This document shows positions 10,446 through 23,459 of a DNA stretch of 64,000 bases, piece by piece. A model generated the notes under the pieces. It was given only the letters and a program-made list of their open reading frames with translations, made no database searches and had not been told where the DNA came from. The position numbers were made by a program, and so were the translations under genes. The stretch's first letter is position 1. Each line of letters opens with the position of its first letter. This DNA is from Anisus vortex (Eukaryota; Mollusca; Gastropoda; Planorbidae): assembly GCA_949126835.1 (NCBI GenBank), contig OX421500.1:23243367-23307366 (forward strand). The letters run 5' to 3'.

Positions 10446-13278
10446 CTGTAGAACAATACCAGAACAGCCCCACCCAATATTACTGAGCAATTAGTGTTTA
10501 CTTTATATGCTCTTATGATTATCGTGAGAAATCATGGACAAGTGCAGTTGATTGATATTGTGAAGCGGTACTTTAAAGTACAGTCAGGACATAAAGGGTT
10601 AAGCAATTACGTTCACCAGCTTTACTAAACAATACATACAAGGAGAGGTGTGGCCAGCACAAACTGCATGTACTTTTTACAAAAGTATTGTGAATTATCT
10701 ATCAGAGCTGGGTTGACATAGGTTCAAACAGTTTTTAATCTTGAAATGACCTTAGGAATGGAAATCACTCGAGTTTCTTAGTCGAATTGCTTGTTTTAAT
10801 TAATATAAAATATATCTATATTTATTCTTAAAAAAAAGAATAACTAAAATTGTTAACATTAATATACGTAATGTTTTAATCAATCTGTATTCACGTATTT
10901 CAATAGATTAACCGTTTTAATATATTAAGAATAGTAATCTTTAATGAATGGCGAAGAGATCATTGTAAGAAATAAAAGACTACTCACAGAAGTGCATTTT
11001 AAATCATTGTCAATGCATTTAATGCTTACGGCCTACTAGCTTAAAAAAAATGCAAATGTCTTTATGTATATATGTAATATATGGGTGTAAAACTAATGCG
11101 ACTGTTAATTTGTACATAAATTTACTAATTTATACTTAGTATATAGTCTATTGACTATTGAGTACAAATGATATTTAACTTATCCATGTTTTATATAATT
11201 TTTGTTCCCCCCGTTTTATACCCTTTTTATGTACAAATAAGTAGGGATGTTACGGGTATACGATTGTGTGTATGTGCGAGTGTGTACATGCAAAATACGC
11301 CTCCAGCCTAAGTCCATATAAATAGTCATTCCTGTATGGTCTTGTAATTGTTACACCTATTTTAAGCCTTTTCATTTACAAGTAAGGGAGATAACTCAAA
11401 TAATTCTAATACCTTTTTCGACTCGTGCTCGGCGAGCGATATAAAAATAACCGTTTTGCCCGCACAGTCACGTGTCTACAGACATCACAAGATGAAGGTC
11501 AGGTGACTCTGGGAACGAGAATGCTGACACAGATAAAAGCCAGGAAAGTCGCTTTGCCCAGCACTTGATTACGATCATGTAACTTCTCGAAATACAACTT
11601 TAAAAAATGTAGCGCTTTCTAAATTTTCATTTTTTACTTCCTGAAGCAGTTATACTTGAAACCACAAAATTCCTATCAAAAAGACTTTTTAGTTTTTACT
11701 GGGTCCAACGTTATACATACATCCAACCTAGCGATAGGAGAGGGAAGTCGTCTTGCAAGGATTGATATAACAATATCAGCTCCCACAGTTTCAAAAGGTG
11801 GGAAGCTAAAAAACTCGCTCTTTTAAACCAGTTTCAGCACGTGTTGGTTTTTTGATGTTTTTTCGAATTTTTACTTTAATTTGTAGTCTTGCTGGAAGGG
11901 TAACAGCAGGAGTTTAAGAAAAACAAACAAACAAACAAAAAAAATGTCAAAGTGTTCTCAATATAAACCCTTCATGCTACAGTCAATCAAAACTTCTCTC
12001 CTACGTACGAAGAAAAAAACAAATAATCTATGTAATTAGTCATCCCTAAAATATAACGCCACACGCCCATTAAAAGATTGTCATGAAATCTATTGAAAAA
12101 AAAACTTAAGCTCAATTATTAAATAAGCATAGTAATACTTTATCATTTTAAGTAACGACTTTTGTAACCCTGGTAAGGGGTTTCGTGTGTATTTATTATG
12201 TCTATATCATTTTTCTTAGTATATCTTACTATATCTTCTATCCTTCTGGTTTTGTAAAATCAAAATAATTGTCTTCTATCCTTTCTTAGTAATGCTTATT
12301 AATTTAAATTTTATACTTACGGTAATATTTTAACTTTATCATTATATTGATCAATCCACTCCGGGAAGGAAACAAAGGGGAAATTACCATGCATAATAAC
12401 ATTTTCTTGATATGTCTTCACTCCCTTTAGTTTTGTCAAATCAACAAATTGTCTTCTACTATCCTCTCTTAGTTGCCTACTGGTTATTGTTTCAAATTAC
12501 CATGTTATATAATTGCTGTTGTCCATGCATATTGCTAATAAACTTCTTTTTAAAAAAGTTGTACCTTGTAGATATCTAATTTTTCGTTTCATTTTACACT
12601 GTGGAAATGTGTACGTGTGATTGCTTTTTCGTAAAAGACAAATGTCTGTCTGATTGATGTCCATGCGAATAATGTAGGACTATGCTACATCGCTATCACA
12701 ATAAACGGTTGCGTTTCGTCACTTGATGAGAATCTGTATGGTCAGTCAATTCGTGTGAGTATGTGAGGCAGAAGAAGTCAGCTTGCGTGATTACCTGCAC
12801 ATAAATATAGAGCGTCGCCATCTTAACGCAGCCTAGTTTAGCTTACTATCATTTAACCATCAGACAAACCAGGCAGTGAGAAGGGACAAGCAGAATCGAT
12901 GCGTGGCTTATCCACTACACAAGCGTGTACTCATTCCGGAATGAGTCGTCTCATCTACTAAGGCCACACAATCCCGTCATCACATATTGTAGTCTAAAGC
13001 TTTTTGGAAAACCAGTTGTTGTTTTTATTTCTTGTGTATCTGAATACTTTGGATGTTTTCCATTTTTTGGGTGAATCCAAGTAGTGTGGATGTATTTTAG
13101 CAGATACCCCTGTATCATTTCATTTGAAAGTTCTGTCTGGACCTGGGAACATCTTGGTTTTGAGCTGTTTTGAAAGATTCATTCAGTTTGTGTAAAGTGT
13201 GTGTCAAATGTATTAATTCCTCTTGATTTTTCAATGCAGTTGTTAAAGTTTCATTCAGGCTCTTTCTTGGTTGTAATT
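10446..13278. other. Unannotated AT-rich stretch
   Basis: No coding frame, RNA gene or recognisable element end is visible. Small items only: a perfect 18-bp palindrome (ACTCATTCCGGAATGAGT) at 12929-12946 and CA-poor, T-rich sequence leading into the 39-bp array. Confidence 0.6.
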
Positions 13279-15212
13279 TGTTTGTGCTTGGAAAGTATTT
13301 GTTAATTAATTATTTCTAATTCGTTTATGCTTGGAAAATATTTTTTAATTATTTCTAATTTGTTTGTACTTAGAAAGTATTTGTTAATTATTTCCAATTT
13401 GTTTGTGCTTGGAAATTATTTGTTAATTATTTCTAATTTGTTTGTACTTGGAAAGTATTTGTTAATTATTTCTAATTTGTTTGTACTTGGAAAGTATTTG
13501 TTAATTATTTCTAATTTGTTTGTACTTGGAAAGTATTTGTTAATTATTTCTAATTTGTTTGTACTTGGAAAGTATTTGTTAATTATTTCTAATTTGTTTG
13601 TACTTGGAAAGTATTTGTTAATTATTTCTAATTTGTTTGTACTTGGAAAGTATTTGTTAATTATTTCTAATTTGTTTGTACTTGGAAAGTATTTGTTAAT
13701 TATTTCTAATTTGTTTGTACTTGGAAAGTATTTGTTAATTATTTCTAATTTGTTTGTACTTGGAAAGTATTTGTTAATTATTTCTAATTTGTTTGTACTT
13801 GGAAAGTATTTGTTAATTATTTCTAATTTGTTTGTACTTGGAAAGTATTTGTTAATTATTTCTAATTTGTTTGTACTTGGAAAGTATTTGTTAATTATTT
13901 CTAATTTGTTTGTACTTGGAAAGTATTTGTTAATTATTTCTAATTTGTTTGTACTTGGAAAGTATTTGTTAATTATTTCTAATTTGTTTGTACTTGGAAA
14001 GTATTTGTTAATTATTTCTAATTTGTTTGTACTTGGAAAGTATTTGTTAATTATTTCTAATTTGTTTGTACTTGGAAAGTATTTGTTAATTATTTCTAAT
14101 TTGTTTGTACTTGGAAAGTATTTGTTAATTATTTCTAATTTGTTTGTACTTGGAAAGTATTTGTTAATTATTTCTAATTTGTTTGTACTTGGAAAGTATT
14201 TGTTAATTATTTCTAATTTGTTTGTACTTGGAAAGTATTTGTTAATTATTTCTAATTTGTTTGTACTTGGAAAGTATTTGTTAATTATTTCTAATTTGTT
14301 TGTACTTGGAAAGTATTTGTTAATTATTTCTAATTTGTTTGTACTTGGAAAGTATTTGTTAATTATTTCTAATTTGTTTGTACTTGGAAAGTATTTGTTA
14401 ATTATTTCTAATTTGTTTGTACTTGGAAAGTATTTGTTAATTATTTCTAATTTGTTTGTACTTGGAAAGTATTTGTTAATTATTTCTAATTTGTTTGTAC
14501 TTGGAAAGTATTTGTTAATTATTTCTAATTTGTTTGTACTTGGAAAGTATTTGTTAATTATTTCTAATTTGTTTGTACTTGGAAAGTATTTGTTAATTAT
14601 TTCTAATTTGTTTGTACTTGGAAAGTATTTGTTAATTATTTCTAATTTGTTTGTACTTGGAAAGTATTTGTTAATTATTTCTAATTTGTTTGTACTTGGA
14701 AAGTATTTGTTAATTATTTCTAATTTGTTTGTACTTGGAAAGTATTTGTTAATTATTTCTAATTTGTTTGTACTTGGAAAGTATTTGTTAATTATTTCTA
14801 ATTTGTTTGTACTTGGAAAGTATTTGTTAATTATTTCTAATTTGTTTGTACTTGGAAAGTATTTGTTAATTATTTCTAATTTGTTTGTACTTGGAAAGTA
14901 TTTGTTTATTATTTCTAATTTGTTTGTACTTGGAAAGTATTTGTTAATTATTTCTAATTTGTTTGTACTTGGAAAGTATTTGTTAATTATTTCTAATTTG
15001 TTTGTACTTGGAAAGTATTTGTTAATTATTTCTAATTTGTTTGTACTTGGAAAGTATTTGTTAATTATTTCTAATTTGTTTGTACTTGGAAAGTATATGT
15101 TAATTATTTCTAATTTGTTTGTACTTGGAAAGTATTTGTTAATTATTTCTAATTTGTTTGTACTTGGAAAGTATTTGTTAATTATTTCTAATTTGTTTGT
15201 ACTTGGAAAGTA
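13279..15212. repeat. 39-bp minisatellite, about 50 copies
   Basis: An almost invariant 39-bp unit (TTGTTTGTACTTGGAAAGTA followed by TTTGTTAATTATTTCTAAT) is repeated about 50 times. The first three units are divergent and a few single-base variants sit near the right end (for example TTTATT near 14905 and TATATG near 15096). Both strands are open for more than 600 codons (VLGKYLLIISNLF on plus, STNKLEIINKYFP on minus) only because 39 is a multiple of three and the unit has no stop in those frames. There is no promoter, splice signal or domain. Confidence 0.97.
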
Positions 15213-15261
15213 TTCTTTTGCTAGGTATTTCCCATAGTTCATTGGTCTTGGATTAGAAAGG

Positions 15262-15360
15262 GGGGAGGAGGCACGGCAGCGCGTTCGACTTGTCCTGGGT
15301 TTGAAGCCTGGTGAAGGCTAGGATTTGTTCCCGGGTCTACAAGAACGCTGACTTGGAATG
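15262..15360 (+). mobile_element. Possible tRNA-derived SINE fragment
   Basis: GGCACGGCAGCGCGTTCGAC resembles a tRNA-like A box region, and GGGTTTGAAGCC about 20 bp further on resembles a B box (GGTTCGANNCC). No poly-A or second end is seen. The spacing is slightly short, so this is tentative. Confidence 0.3.
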
Positions 15361-16104
15361 AAGAGTAAGTTCTGAGTAAGCCTACCTTGTAAGACATCTC
15401 AACATGACTTACTTATACATTAATTATGAAACAAAAAATCCAATAATTTCAAATGTCTTTTTCCTCCATTAGTAACAGTAATAGAATACATTGTATGTAA
15501 ACTGCAAATTTCATTGAAATTTTAAAACAAAATAAAGCAAATCGCATTGCAAACAAGTAAAGACGTTTTAAATTCTAAAACAGTTTGTTTATTTATATTT
15601 TTGAATATACAGCTTTTGTCCAAGAACTAGTTCAAATCTTGACATAAGATAAATCTAAACTTGGTTGTGATGTCAGACATTGTGTGTTGCTATTCCCATT
15701 CCTAGTATTTAGAATAAAGAAAAACAATTATTAAACAATTCAATGTGCATTGAACGTTGTGAGACAACTGAGTTTTATTTCGGTACAAATGGTTTATGCA
15801 TCCTTGGAAAGCAATAAACTATATATAATAAGCACAGTTGTTAAGGGGGAAAATGGTCGCATACTATTAATTTGTATGATATACTTATGGAAACTGGTTT
15901 TCCTGTTATTACCAATGCTCATTACTCATTAGGTTTGTTTATTTAAACACTTAAAATTAAAACAAAAATGCGCTCAATATTTAGATTTACCTAAACAAAC
16001 ACAGAAATCAAACTAAACTTTATTATATACTTTGCATATTATTAGTAATATAAAAAAGAAAAACACATTTAGAAAAAAAAATGGGATTATCATAAAAATC
16101 ATGT
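15361..16104. other. Unannotated AT-rich stretch
   Basis: Nothing coding or structural is recognised between the SINE-like fragment and the 69-bp array. Confidence 0.6.
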
Positions 16105-17430
16105 AGTCCAGGGAAAATCAACCAAGTAGTCTAGAGTAAATATACCAGGTAGTCAAGGGTAAACTAACCAGGTGGTTCTAACTAAATCAAGCATATAATC
16201 CAGGGTAAATATACCAGGTCGTCTAGAGTAAACCAACCAGTTGGTTATAACTAAATCAAGGGTGAATCTATAAGGTATTTTAGAGTAAACTAACGAGCTG
16301 GTTCTAACTAAACCAAGCATGTAGACCAAAGTGAATCAACCAGGTAGTCTAGTGTAAACTAACCAGGTTGTTCTTATTAAACCAAGAACGTAGTCCAGAG
16401 TAAATCAACCAGGTAGTCTAGTGTAAACTAACCAGGTTGTTTTTATTAAACCAAGAACGTAGTCCAGAGTAAATCAACCAGGTAGTCTAGTGTAAACTAA
16501 CCAGGTTGTTTTTATTAAACCAAGAACGTAGTCCAGAGTAAATCAACCAGGTAGTCTAGTGTAAACTAACCAGGTTGTTCTTATTAAACCAAGTACGTAG
16601 TCCAGAGTAAATCAATCAGGTAGTCTAGTGTAAACTAACCAGGTTGTTCTTATTAAACCAAGTACGTAGTCCAGAGTAAATCAACCAGGTAGACTAGAGT
16701 AAACTAACCAGGTTGTTCTAACTAAACCAAGCATGTAGTCCAAAGTAAATCAACCAGGTAGACTAGAGTAAACTAACCAGGTTGTTTTTATTAAACCAAG
16801 TACGTAGTCCAGAGTAAATAAACCAGGTAGTCTAGAGTAAACTAACCAGGTTGTTCTAACTAAACTAAGCATGTAGTCCAGAGTAAATCAACCAGGTAGT
16901 CTAGAGTAAACTAACCAGGTTGTTCTTATTAAACCAAGAACGTAGTCCAGAGTAAATCAACCAGGTAGTCTAGTGTAAACTAACCAGGTTGTTCTTATTA
17001 AACCAAGAACGTAGTCCAGAGTAAATCAACCAGGTAGTCTAGAGTAAACTAACCAGGTTGTTCTTATTAAACCAAGAACGTAGTCCAGAGTAAATCAACC
17101 AGGTAGTCTAGAGTAAACTAACCAGGTTGTTCTAACTAAACCAAGCATGTAGTCCAGAGTAAATCAACCAGGTAGTCTAGAGTAAACTAACCAGGTTGTT
17201 TTAACTAAACCAAGCATGTAGTCCAGAGTAAATCAACCAGGTAGTCTAGAGTAAACTAACCAGGTTGTTCTAACTAAACCAAGCATGTAGTTCAGAGTAA
17301 ATCAACAAGGTAGTCTAGAGTAAACTAACCAGTTTGTTCTAAATAAACAAAGTACGTAGTCCAGAGTAAATCAACCAGGTAGTCTTGAGTAAAACTAACC
17401 AGGTTGTTCTTACTAAACCAAGTACATAGT
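16105..17430. repeat. 69-bp minisatellite, left part
   Basis: About 19 copies of a 69-bp unit built from three related sub-blocks: AGTCCAGAGTAAATCAACC, GTCTAGAGTAAACTAACC and TTGTTCTAACTAAACCAAG. Higher-order variants (TTCTTATTAAACCAAGAACG against TTCTAACTAAACCAAGCATG) occur in runs. That pattern fits local unit duplication or conversion. The array breaks off at 17430 and resumes at 24919. Confidence 0.93.
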
Positions 17431-17782
17431 TGTGGCGTTTTCGGGTCTCTAACAAGATTAACGCCACATGAAATTAAGAAAGAATTCGTTTATATTCTAC
17501 TCTCATAAAGATTAGGCTAATCTATGTTTAGCCATCGCCTGTACAAATTTGTTTACAATTATAGCCACTACGGAGTGAATGATTAAATGCACATATCTAC
17601 TAATCATTATCTCTACTTAAGGAGTAAATCATTTAGCTCTTGTATATGTAACATATTTTATGTATTTCTACATTGCGTATTCGTTGTCAGTATTCATTTT
17701 ATGCTTACATGTATATCAATGTTCTCATATGATATTGCTATTATCGTTTCTAATGTTATCATTTATTGCTATAATTATTATG

Positions 17783-18560
17783 CTAAATTGGTATATCATC
17801 TTGCGGGCGGGTGTGTAGCCTACCCCCCCCCCCCGTGGTCATACCACGCACAAGTGCGGTACACGCCAAGGTCAAACATATCGCAATCATGTTAAGATTC
17901 GCCCCCTTCCTCCGCCACCCATCCTCCAACTCAAAGGATTTAACAAGAATACATAATATACCTCTCAGTGTCCAGTCTCCCTGGTCGAATCTCCTTTGAC
18001 GTACAACGTCAAAATGCCGCCGGACGAGGAAACAGCGCCCTTGATGGCCCGCCGCGCCCACCCTCATCATCACACCGCACCCATTCTCCCAACCGCCTCG
18101 CCAGGTACCCCAACCTTCCCCTCTCCCCCGACTCTACCTCGCCATTGTTTTATCAAACTCAAACGATGAAGTAACTGTAACAGGCTGACCATCTACCTCG
18201 CCATTGTTGTATCAAACTCAAACAATGAAGTATGAAGTAACAAAAACAGGCTGACCAATCTCATGCTCGATATAGATGTCTGACCATTTTCCCTCCACGT
18301 GAAAACCCACGCTTGAGATGTAAATTTTCTTAGAAATGTAGTTTTAGTTTTACGTCAGTCGGACTGAATGAGCCGCAAGGGCCGGACGCCATGGACCAAT
18401 ATCACCGTAAGTACAGGCCTGGACTCTGATGCGCGTTACGGGCGTGACGTCACGAGTAATGGGCCAGTGGAAGGCTATTGCCTTGCCTTACACTTACGTT
18501 ACCTGCCGCCGGTAGTGACCGGGTAGTGTGTACAACGAGTAGCATGCAGTCATGTGTGTG
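17783..18560. other. CpG-richer segment with a CRE-like site
   Basis: This segment is GC- and CpG-richer than its surroundings and contains TGACGTCA at 18445-18452. It also has an ATG in good context at 18391 followed 14 bp later by a GTAAGT donor-like site. It could be a promoter plus first exon of a gene or transposon. No coding similarity supports that, and the overlapping frames on both strands look like composition effects. Confidence 0.25.
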
Positions 18561-18632
18561 TACTTGTTATTTAACCTACTATTGATTTTAAGTGATATGC
18601 AATGTTGAGTTATTGGATAAATACATCATGCC

Positions 18633-18735
18633 ATGGTCAAGATGTTTTAAGTGCCTAATTGCCAAGGAAACTATAGACCTAATAATAAGAAAGAATTGAT
18701 GGCACATGCGATGTCAAAAGATGACGTTTCTTAAC
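18633..18735 (+). pseudogene. THAP-domain N-terminal scrap
   Basis: From ATG at 18633 the frame reads MVKMF, a stop, then VPNCQGNYRP. THAP zinc fingers begin with a Met-Val/Pro-Lys stretch, a Cys pair and a G-N-Y-like turn, so this looks like the first 15 residues of one with the first Cys region broken by TAA at 18648-18650. The rest of the domain (AVPF end, later Cys and His) is not visible. It may derive from a THAP-type DNA transposon. Confidence 0.35.
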
Positions 18736-19269
18736 AAGTAACAAAGATGGCTAAGAGTCTAAGCCAGTCTAAGCCTAAGAAGGGGGGAACTTTCGTGCAC
18801 TCCCTAGGACTTAGTGTACGCGCACAGAATATTACAGGGTAAGTAAACTAGGCCTATTTTTAAATTTTAGTATTTGATTCCAGTAATTGTTTTAAAAAAA
18901 ATCGCATTTGAATTAAGTCTAGATAGTAGTTATAGTAGTAAAGTAGGCTTAATAAAGTGCAGTAGGCCTAAATGTATTCTTACTAAGCCTATAGATCTAG
19001 CTATAATGCATTTAATAGACTATTTCTAAAGACTAAAACCAATTCTGTTTTATTTTACCGGTATCCTACTATGATATGACTATAGTCTACGTAGATAATA
19101 CATACGTTTAGTATAAGATTATGATTAGGCTACACAGTAGCCTAATGATACTCGTCTTTAAAATAAAAAGATTTTATTGTCATTTAAAACTCTTTTTGTT
19201 TCTTCATTTCAGGTTTGCCCGTCAGATAAGAATTTTTGCCCCAGAACCTCTGCTATGCCATCTAAATAT

Positions 19270-20085
19270 AAAATCATTGTACGTCTAGTTTACTACACCA
19301 TCTACACACTACACTCATTTAACTATGGATTGCAGAAAGTGTAGTAGTGACATCTGAATTCATTGTACATCCTGTATGCTACACCATCTACAGTCAACTA
19401 ACGTTGGTTTACAGAAAGTGTAGTGCCATCTGATGTCATCATATGTCCATCATACTACTACACAATCTAATGTCAACTAACTATGGATTAAAGAAAGTGT
19501 AGTGCCATCTTAATTTATCATACGTTCATCATACTACTACACAATCTCAACTCAACTAACTATGGATAGACTATGAATTAAAGAAAGTGTAGTACCATGT
19601 GAATTCATTGTACATCCAGTATACTACACACCTACACTTAACTAACTAGACATATGGATTAATGAAAGTGTAGAGCCATCTGCATTCAGTTTACATCCAG
19701 TATACTAAATCACCTACACTTAACTAACTAGACCTATGGATTAAAGAAAGTGTAGAGCCATCTGCATTCAGTGTACATCCAGTATACTAAATCACCTACA
19801 CTTAACTAACTAGACCAATGGATTAAAGAAATTGTAGAGCCATCTGCATTCAGTGTACATCCAGTATACTACATCACCTACACTTAACTATGGATTAAAG
19901 AAAGTGTAGAGCCATCTGCATTCAGTGTACATCCAGTATACTACATCACCTACACTTAACTAATTAGACCTATGGATTAAAGAAATTGTAATGTCATCTT
20001 AATTCATTGTACATCCTGTATACTACATCATCTACACTAAACTAACTATGGATTAAAGAAAGTGTAGTGTCATCTTAATTCATTA
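19270..20085. repeat. Irregular minisatellite, about 80-100 bp unit
   Basis: About nine copies of a unit containing AGAAAGTGTAGAGCCATCTG, CAGTGTACATCCAGTATACT, CACCTACACTTAAC and CTATGGATTA. Copies differ in length through loss or gain of the ACTAGACCTATGG block, and middle copies are most alike. No coding potential. Confidence 0.88.
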
Positions 20086-21198
20086 ATGTAGTGATAAATG
20101 TACACATTCAATGCACATATGGTATTACACATTATTTATACAGTGAACATTGTTTGCACACACAAAAAAAAAGAATAAAAATTAAAACAAAGTGTAACTC
20201 AAACGTAGTCCTGGTAGTTGTTGTTTTTTACTTGTGCTGTAATCTAATTGTTTTCTTGTTGTCTGTAAGTTCAAATTATAATAATCTTCTTATAGATCTA
20301 AGTTAAGCCTAATTATTTTGAACCTATAAAATACATGACATGAAAGGAAACAGAATAAGCCTTTAATAGAAATATATTATGCCATGGCATCATAGTTTAA
20401 AATATTTGCTGCTTTAAAATAACTATAATAGCAGTATGCCTATGCAAAGCATCTATTTTATGGTACTGGTACCCGGTAAATTAAAGTAGACTAAACATTC
20501 ATGAATATACTTAAGATTAACTGTAATAGATAGTACAGTGCTAAAGCAACACATATAGACCATGCCTTTAGCGCCTGGGGCTAGTGTGTAAACACTTCAC
20601 TACGGTCAGTACGCCTCGCAAGCCTAAGGCCTCCAGTGCGTGACGTACACAAGTAGGACTTGGCCTGTATTTACGATGGTCTTGCCTGGAATCCGTTTCG
20701 GCACCACGCGGTGCCTCAGTCTGCTGTAGACAGTCCTTCTCAGGACTACCTACTACATATAGTTTAAGCCCTTTGATTAAATATACACTCTTTATCACAT
20801 GTATTTGGATTGTATGATTTGTTTGCTCACGTCATTAATGATTGAATACGGACCTTCATGTGAATAAAATATTCGTTGTCACAATACGCCTTTCTTATCG
20901 ATTGATAGAATACATGTTTGTGTGACAGTGTGAATTAGTCAACAGTTTGACTTAACCTACGTATTAACGAGCCAAACGAAACCTGGATATAAATTCGTCT
21001 TTGCACCACATAGAGATCATTCGCAATTCGAGACCACATACCATCTAGATAACCTGCCTAAATCACTCCTCCACATCACCCTGTGTACCTGCCGAGTTAT
21101 CCACTAAGTCTGCACTGATAGCCTATGCTAATTGGCTCTGTGACGCATCAACTTAGACCAGACTTTAAACTTCACTCACCGGAGTGGTCGAATCGAGA
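20086..21198. other. Unresolved stretch, may include the LINE 3' region
   Basis: There is no clear gene. A minus-strand frame at 20568-20798 is open but matches nothing I know. Because the LINE at 21199-24850 runs leftward, its 3' untranslated region should lie here. No A-rich or microsatellite tail marks its end. Confidence 0.4.
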
Positions 21199-22383
21199 CT
21201 AATCTCTTAGGATTTGGAGGACAAACACACTTGTACTACGTAGCACAGCCAGGTTACCATAAAGGGATGGTGCAAACTGTTGACCATTCCCATCCACTCT
21301 TTCCTCCTGCAAGGCAGGGCAGTCGAAAAGCAAATGCTCGACCGTCTCTTCTGCTTCAAAGCAGTGTCGGCACCGCGAATCGAAATTGGGCCTAAATCGT
21401 CCGAAATAGGTGCCAATAGGGCAGTGCCCTGTACGGAACTGGGCTATCGTAGCCTGTTCTCTCCTACGGAGCTTCCACCACGGATCAGCTCGATTTGGCC
21501 GTTTTAGTTGCTGCCACACACCTCGACCCTTGACAGACTCGTCCCAACTCTTTTCCCATTGTCTTGTCTCCCACTCACGAATTGATCTGCGGGCACTCGC
21601 GAAGGTGGACGGACCCTCCGGAGTGGGTGTCAGGGATCCCTTCTTGGCCAAGGCATCCACTATCTCATTGCCAGCGACTCCTGCATGACCTGGAATCCAC
21701 TGCAAAATGACCTTCACCTCGTACCTGAGGATCAGATCGGAAATAGCAGCTAATAGTCGGACAAGCAGATATGGCCATGTTTCCAAGCCGTCGATGGCTT
21801 GGAGTACTGAAAGCGCATCAGTGAAGATAACCACATCAGCACGAGCAGCTGGTGTTTCTTCGAACGTTTTCCCTATTGCCACAGCAGCAATTCTGATGGC
21901 TTCCATCTCCGCATCAAAGATGCAGACTGCTCCACACGGCCCACTTAGCTCAGCCCGTTTTTCTTCTGCCTTCAGGTACGACACAAGAGCACCATACCCA
22001 GAACGCGCTTCGGTCCCACTGATCGCGCTCCCATCAGTGTATGCCTCAACGAATCCCGAGTATGCACGTACCGTTCTTAGAGCAGCTGCGCGCCTCTCAT
22101 TCAGGCAAGAGCTGGGTCCGACTGCTTCCATCAGGTTCGTCCGTATCTCTGGCAGGTTGAAAGATGGGTGAGGAGGAGGTTCCACTCCCGCCGTCCGCAG
22201 GGGCATGCGGTCGACCGGGAGTCCGATCTCTGTGCTGAGCTTCAGTGCGTGGTGCATGAAGGACTGCATTGAAATCCGTGCTCTTCCCAAGCAGGAATCC
22301 ACGAGCATCCTGAGGGGGGAAACTTTCCTCCAACCGTTTGTACCGCTCGTATGCAGTAATAACGGCCCTTTTCCTTCTCCCAT
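21199..22383 (-). pseudogene. LINE RNase H domain and Cys-His tail
   Basis: A 394-codon frame. RNase H motifs are clear from about residue 115: EAYTDGSAIS (first Asp), FDAEMEAIRIA (Glu), VIFTDALSVLQAI (second Asp) and WIPGHAGVAGNEIVDALAKKG (His and last Asp). The C-terminus holds FRTGHCPIGTYFGRF and CRHCFEAEETVEHLLFDCP, a Cys/His cluster common at the end of I-like LINE proteins. All catalytic residues are present, but the upstream RT is broken, so this is a relic. Confidence 0.85.
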
Positions 22384-23453
22384 TCAGAGGCGGCACGTTT
22401 GCCATGATTTCAACAGCCGATGTTGGGGCGGTTCGGAACGTTCCACATATTAGTCTGAGGGCTTGATTTTGTACAGAGTCCAACATCTTCAATGCAGTAT
22501 CAGACGCATAGACTTGCACCGGGAGGCTGTAATCGATCTGAGATCTTACCGCTCCTAGGTAAAGATTTCTCAACACACTCGCCTTCGCACCCCAGCCAGT
22601 ACTGGCCAGTCTCTTGACAATGCTCAGATTAGAAGAAGCTTTCTCTTGGACTAACCTCACATGGTCATACATTAATAGCTTTCGGTCCAGTGTCACTCCG
22701 AGATAGACCGGCTTCTGGTCGCATGCCAGAGCGCGGCCATCAATGTTCAGCTCGATCGGCTCTTTGAGGATATCGATTCCAAGGGTGAAGAGCGAATAAA
22801 CTGTTTTTAGGCAGTTTACCTCCATACCCCAAAGCTTGGCGTAACAGGCTACTGCGTTCAAATCCTGCTGGAGGGCCCGCTGTAGAGCTTGCGCTTCCCT
22901 CCCGGTCGACCAGACCACAAGATCGTCTGCGAAAAGCAGCGACGAGCTTCCCAGATAGTTCGGCAGGTCGTTGATGAAGCTAGAAACAGTGTACAGAACA
23001 GTGCTGAGCCCTGGGGCAATCCTTGCTCCAGGACGCGCTTCCGAGAAACCGCTTTCCCGTAACGAGTTGCAACTGTTCTTCGGGTTAGGAACCCTTTTAT
23101 CCAATTGTACATGTTAGAGGCAATACCTAGCCTCTGTAACTTCAACAACAACCCCGGCCGCCAGACCTTGTCATAGGCCTGTTTTAAATCCAGGAAACCT
23201 GCTAGTGTAGACTCTTTCCGCTGAAACCCGTCAGCCATTTTCTGGACAAGAGCGTCACCTGATCCATCGAGCTTCTTCCACTACGGAAGCCTGCTTGAAT
23301 GGGGACAACCAGTCCATTATCCTCTAGGAACCCCACAAGCCTCCTATTGATTAATCTCTCAGCTACCTTCCCTACACACGATGTTAGGGAAATCGGTCGG
23401 TAGCTTTCGGCCTGACCCGGATCTTTACTCCTCTTCAAGAAGGGTACCACCAA
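22097..23453 (-). pseudogene. LINE reverse transcriptase in three frames
   Basis: RT blocks run through three overlapping frames. Frame 23453-23202 has ESYRPISLTSCVGKVAERLI and QAGFRSGRSSMDQV. Frame 23238-22858 has FLDLKQAYDKVWRPGLL, which contains the first catalytic Asp, and GLPQGSALFCTLF. Frame 23104-22097 has LLFADDLVVW, the FADD catalytic box, then the thumb region. At least two frameshifts are needed to read it through, so no active RT is made. Confidence 0.85.
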
Positions 23454-23459
23454 GGCCTC

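Noticed and set aside
13327..15242. Open frames of over 600 codons on both strands
   Set aside because: They are translations of a 39-bp tandem repeat with no stop; no domain, promoter or splice context supports a gene.
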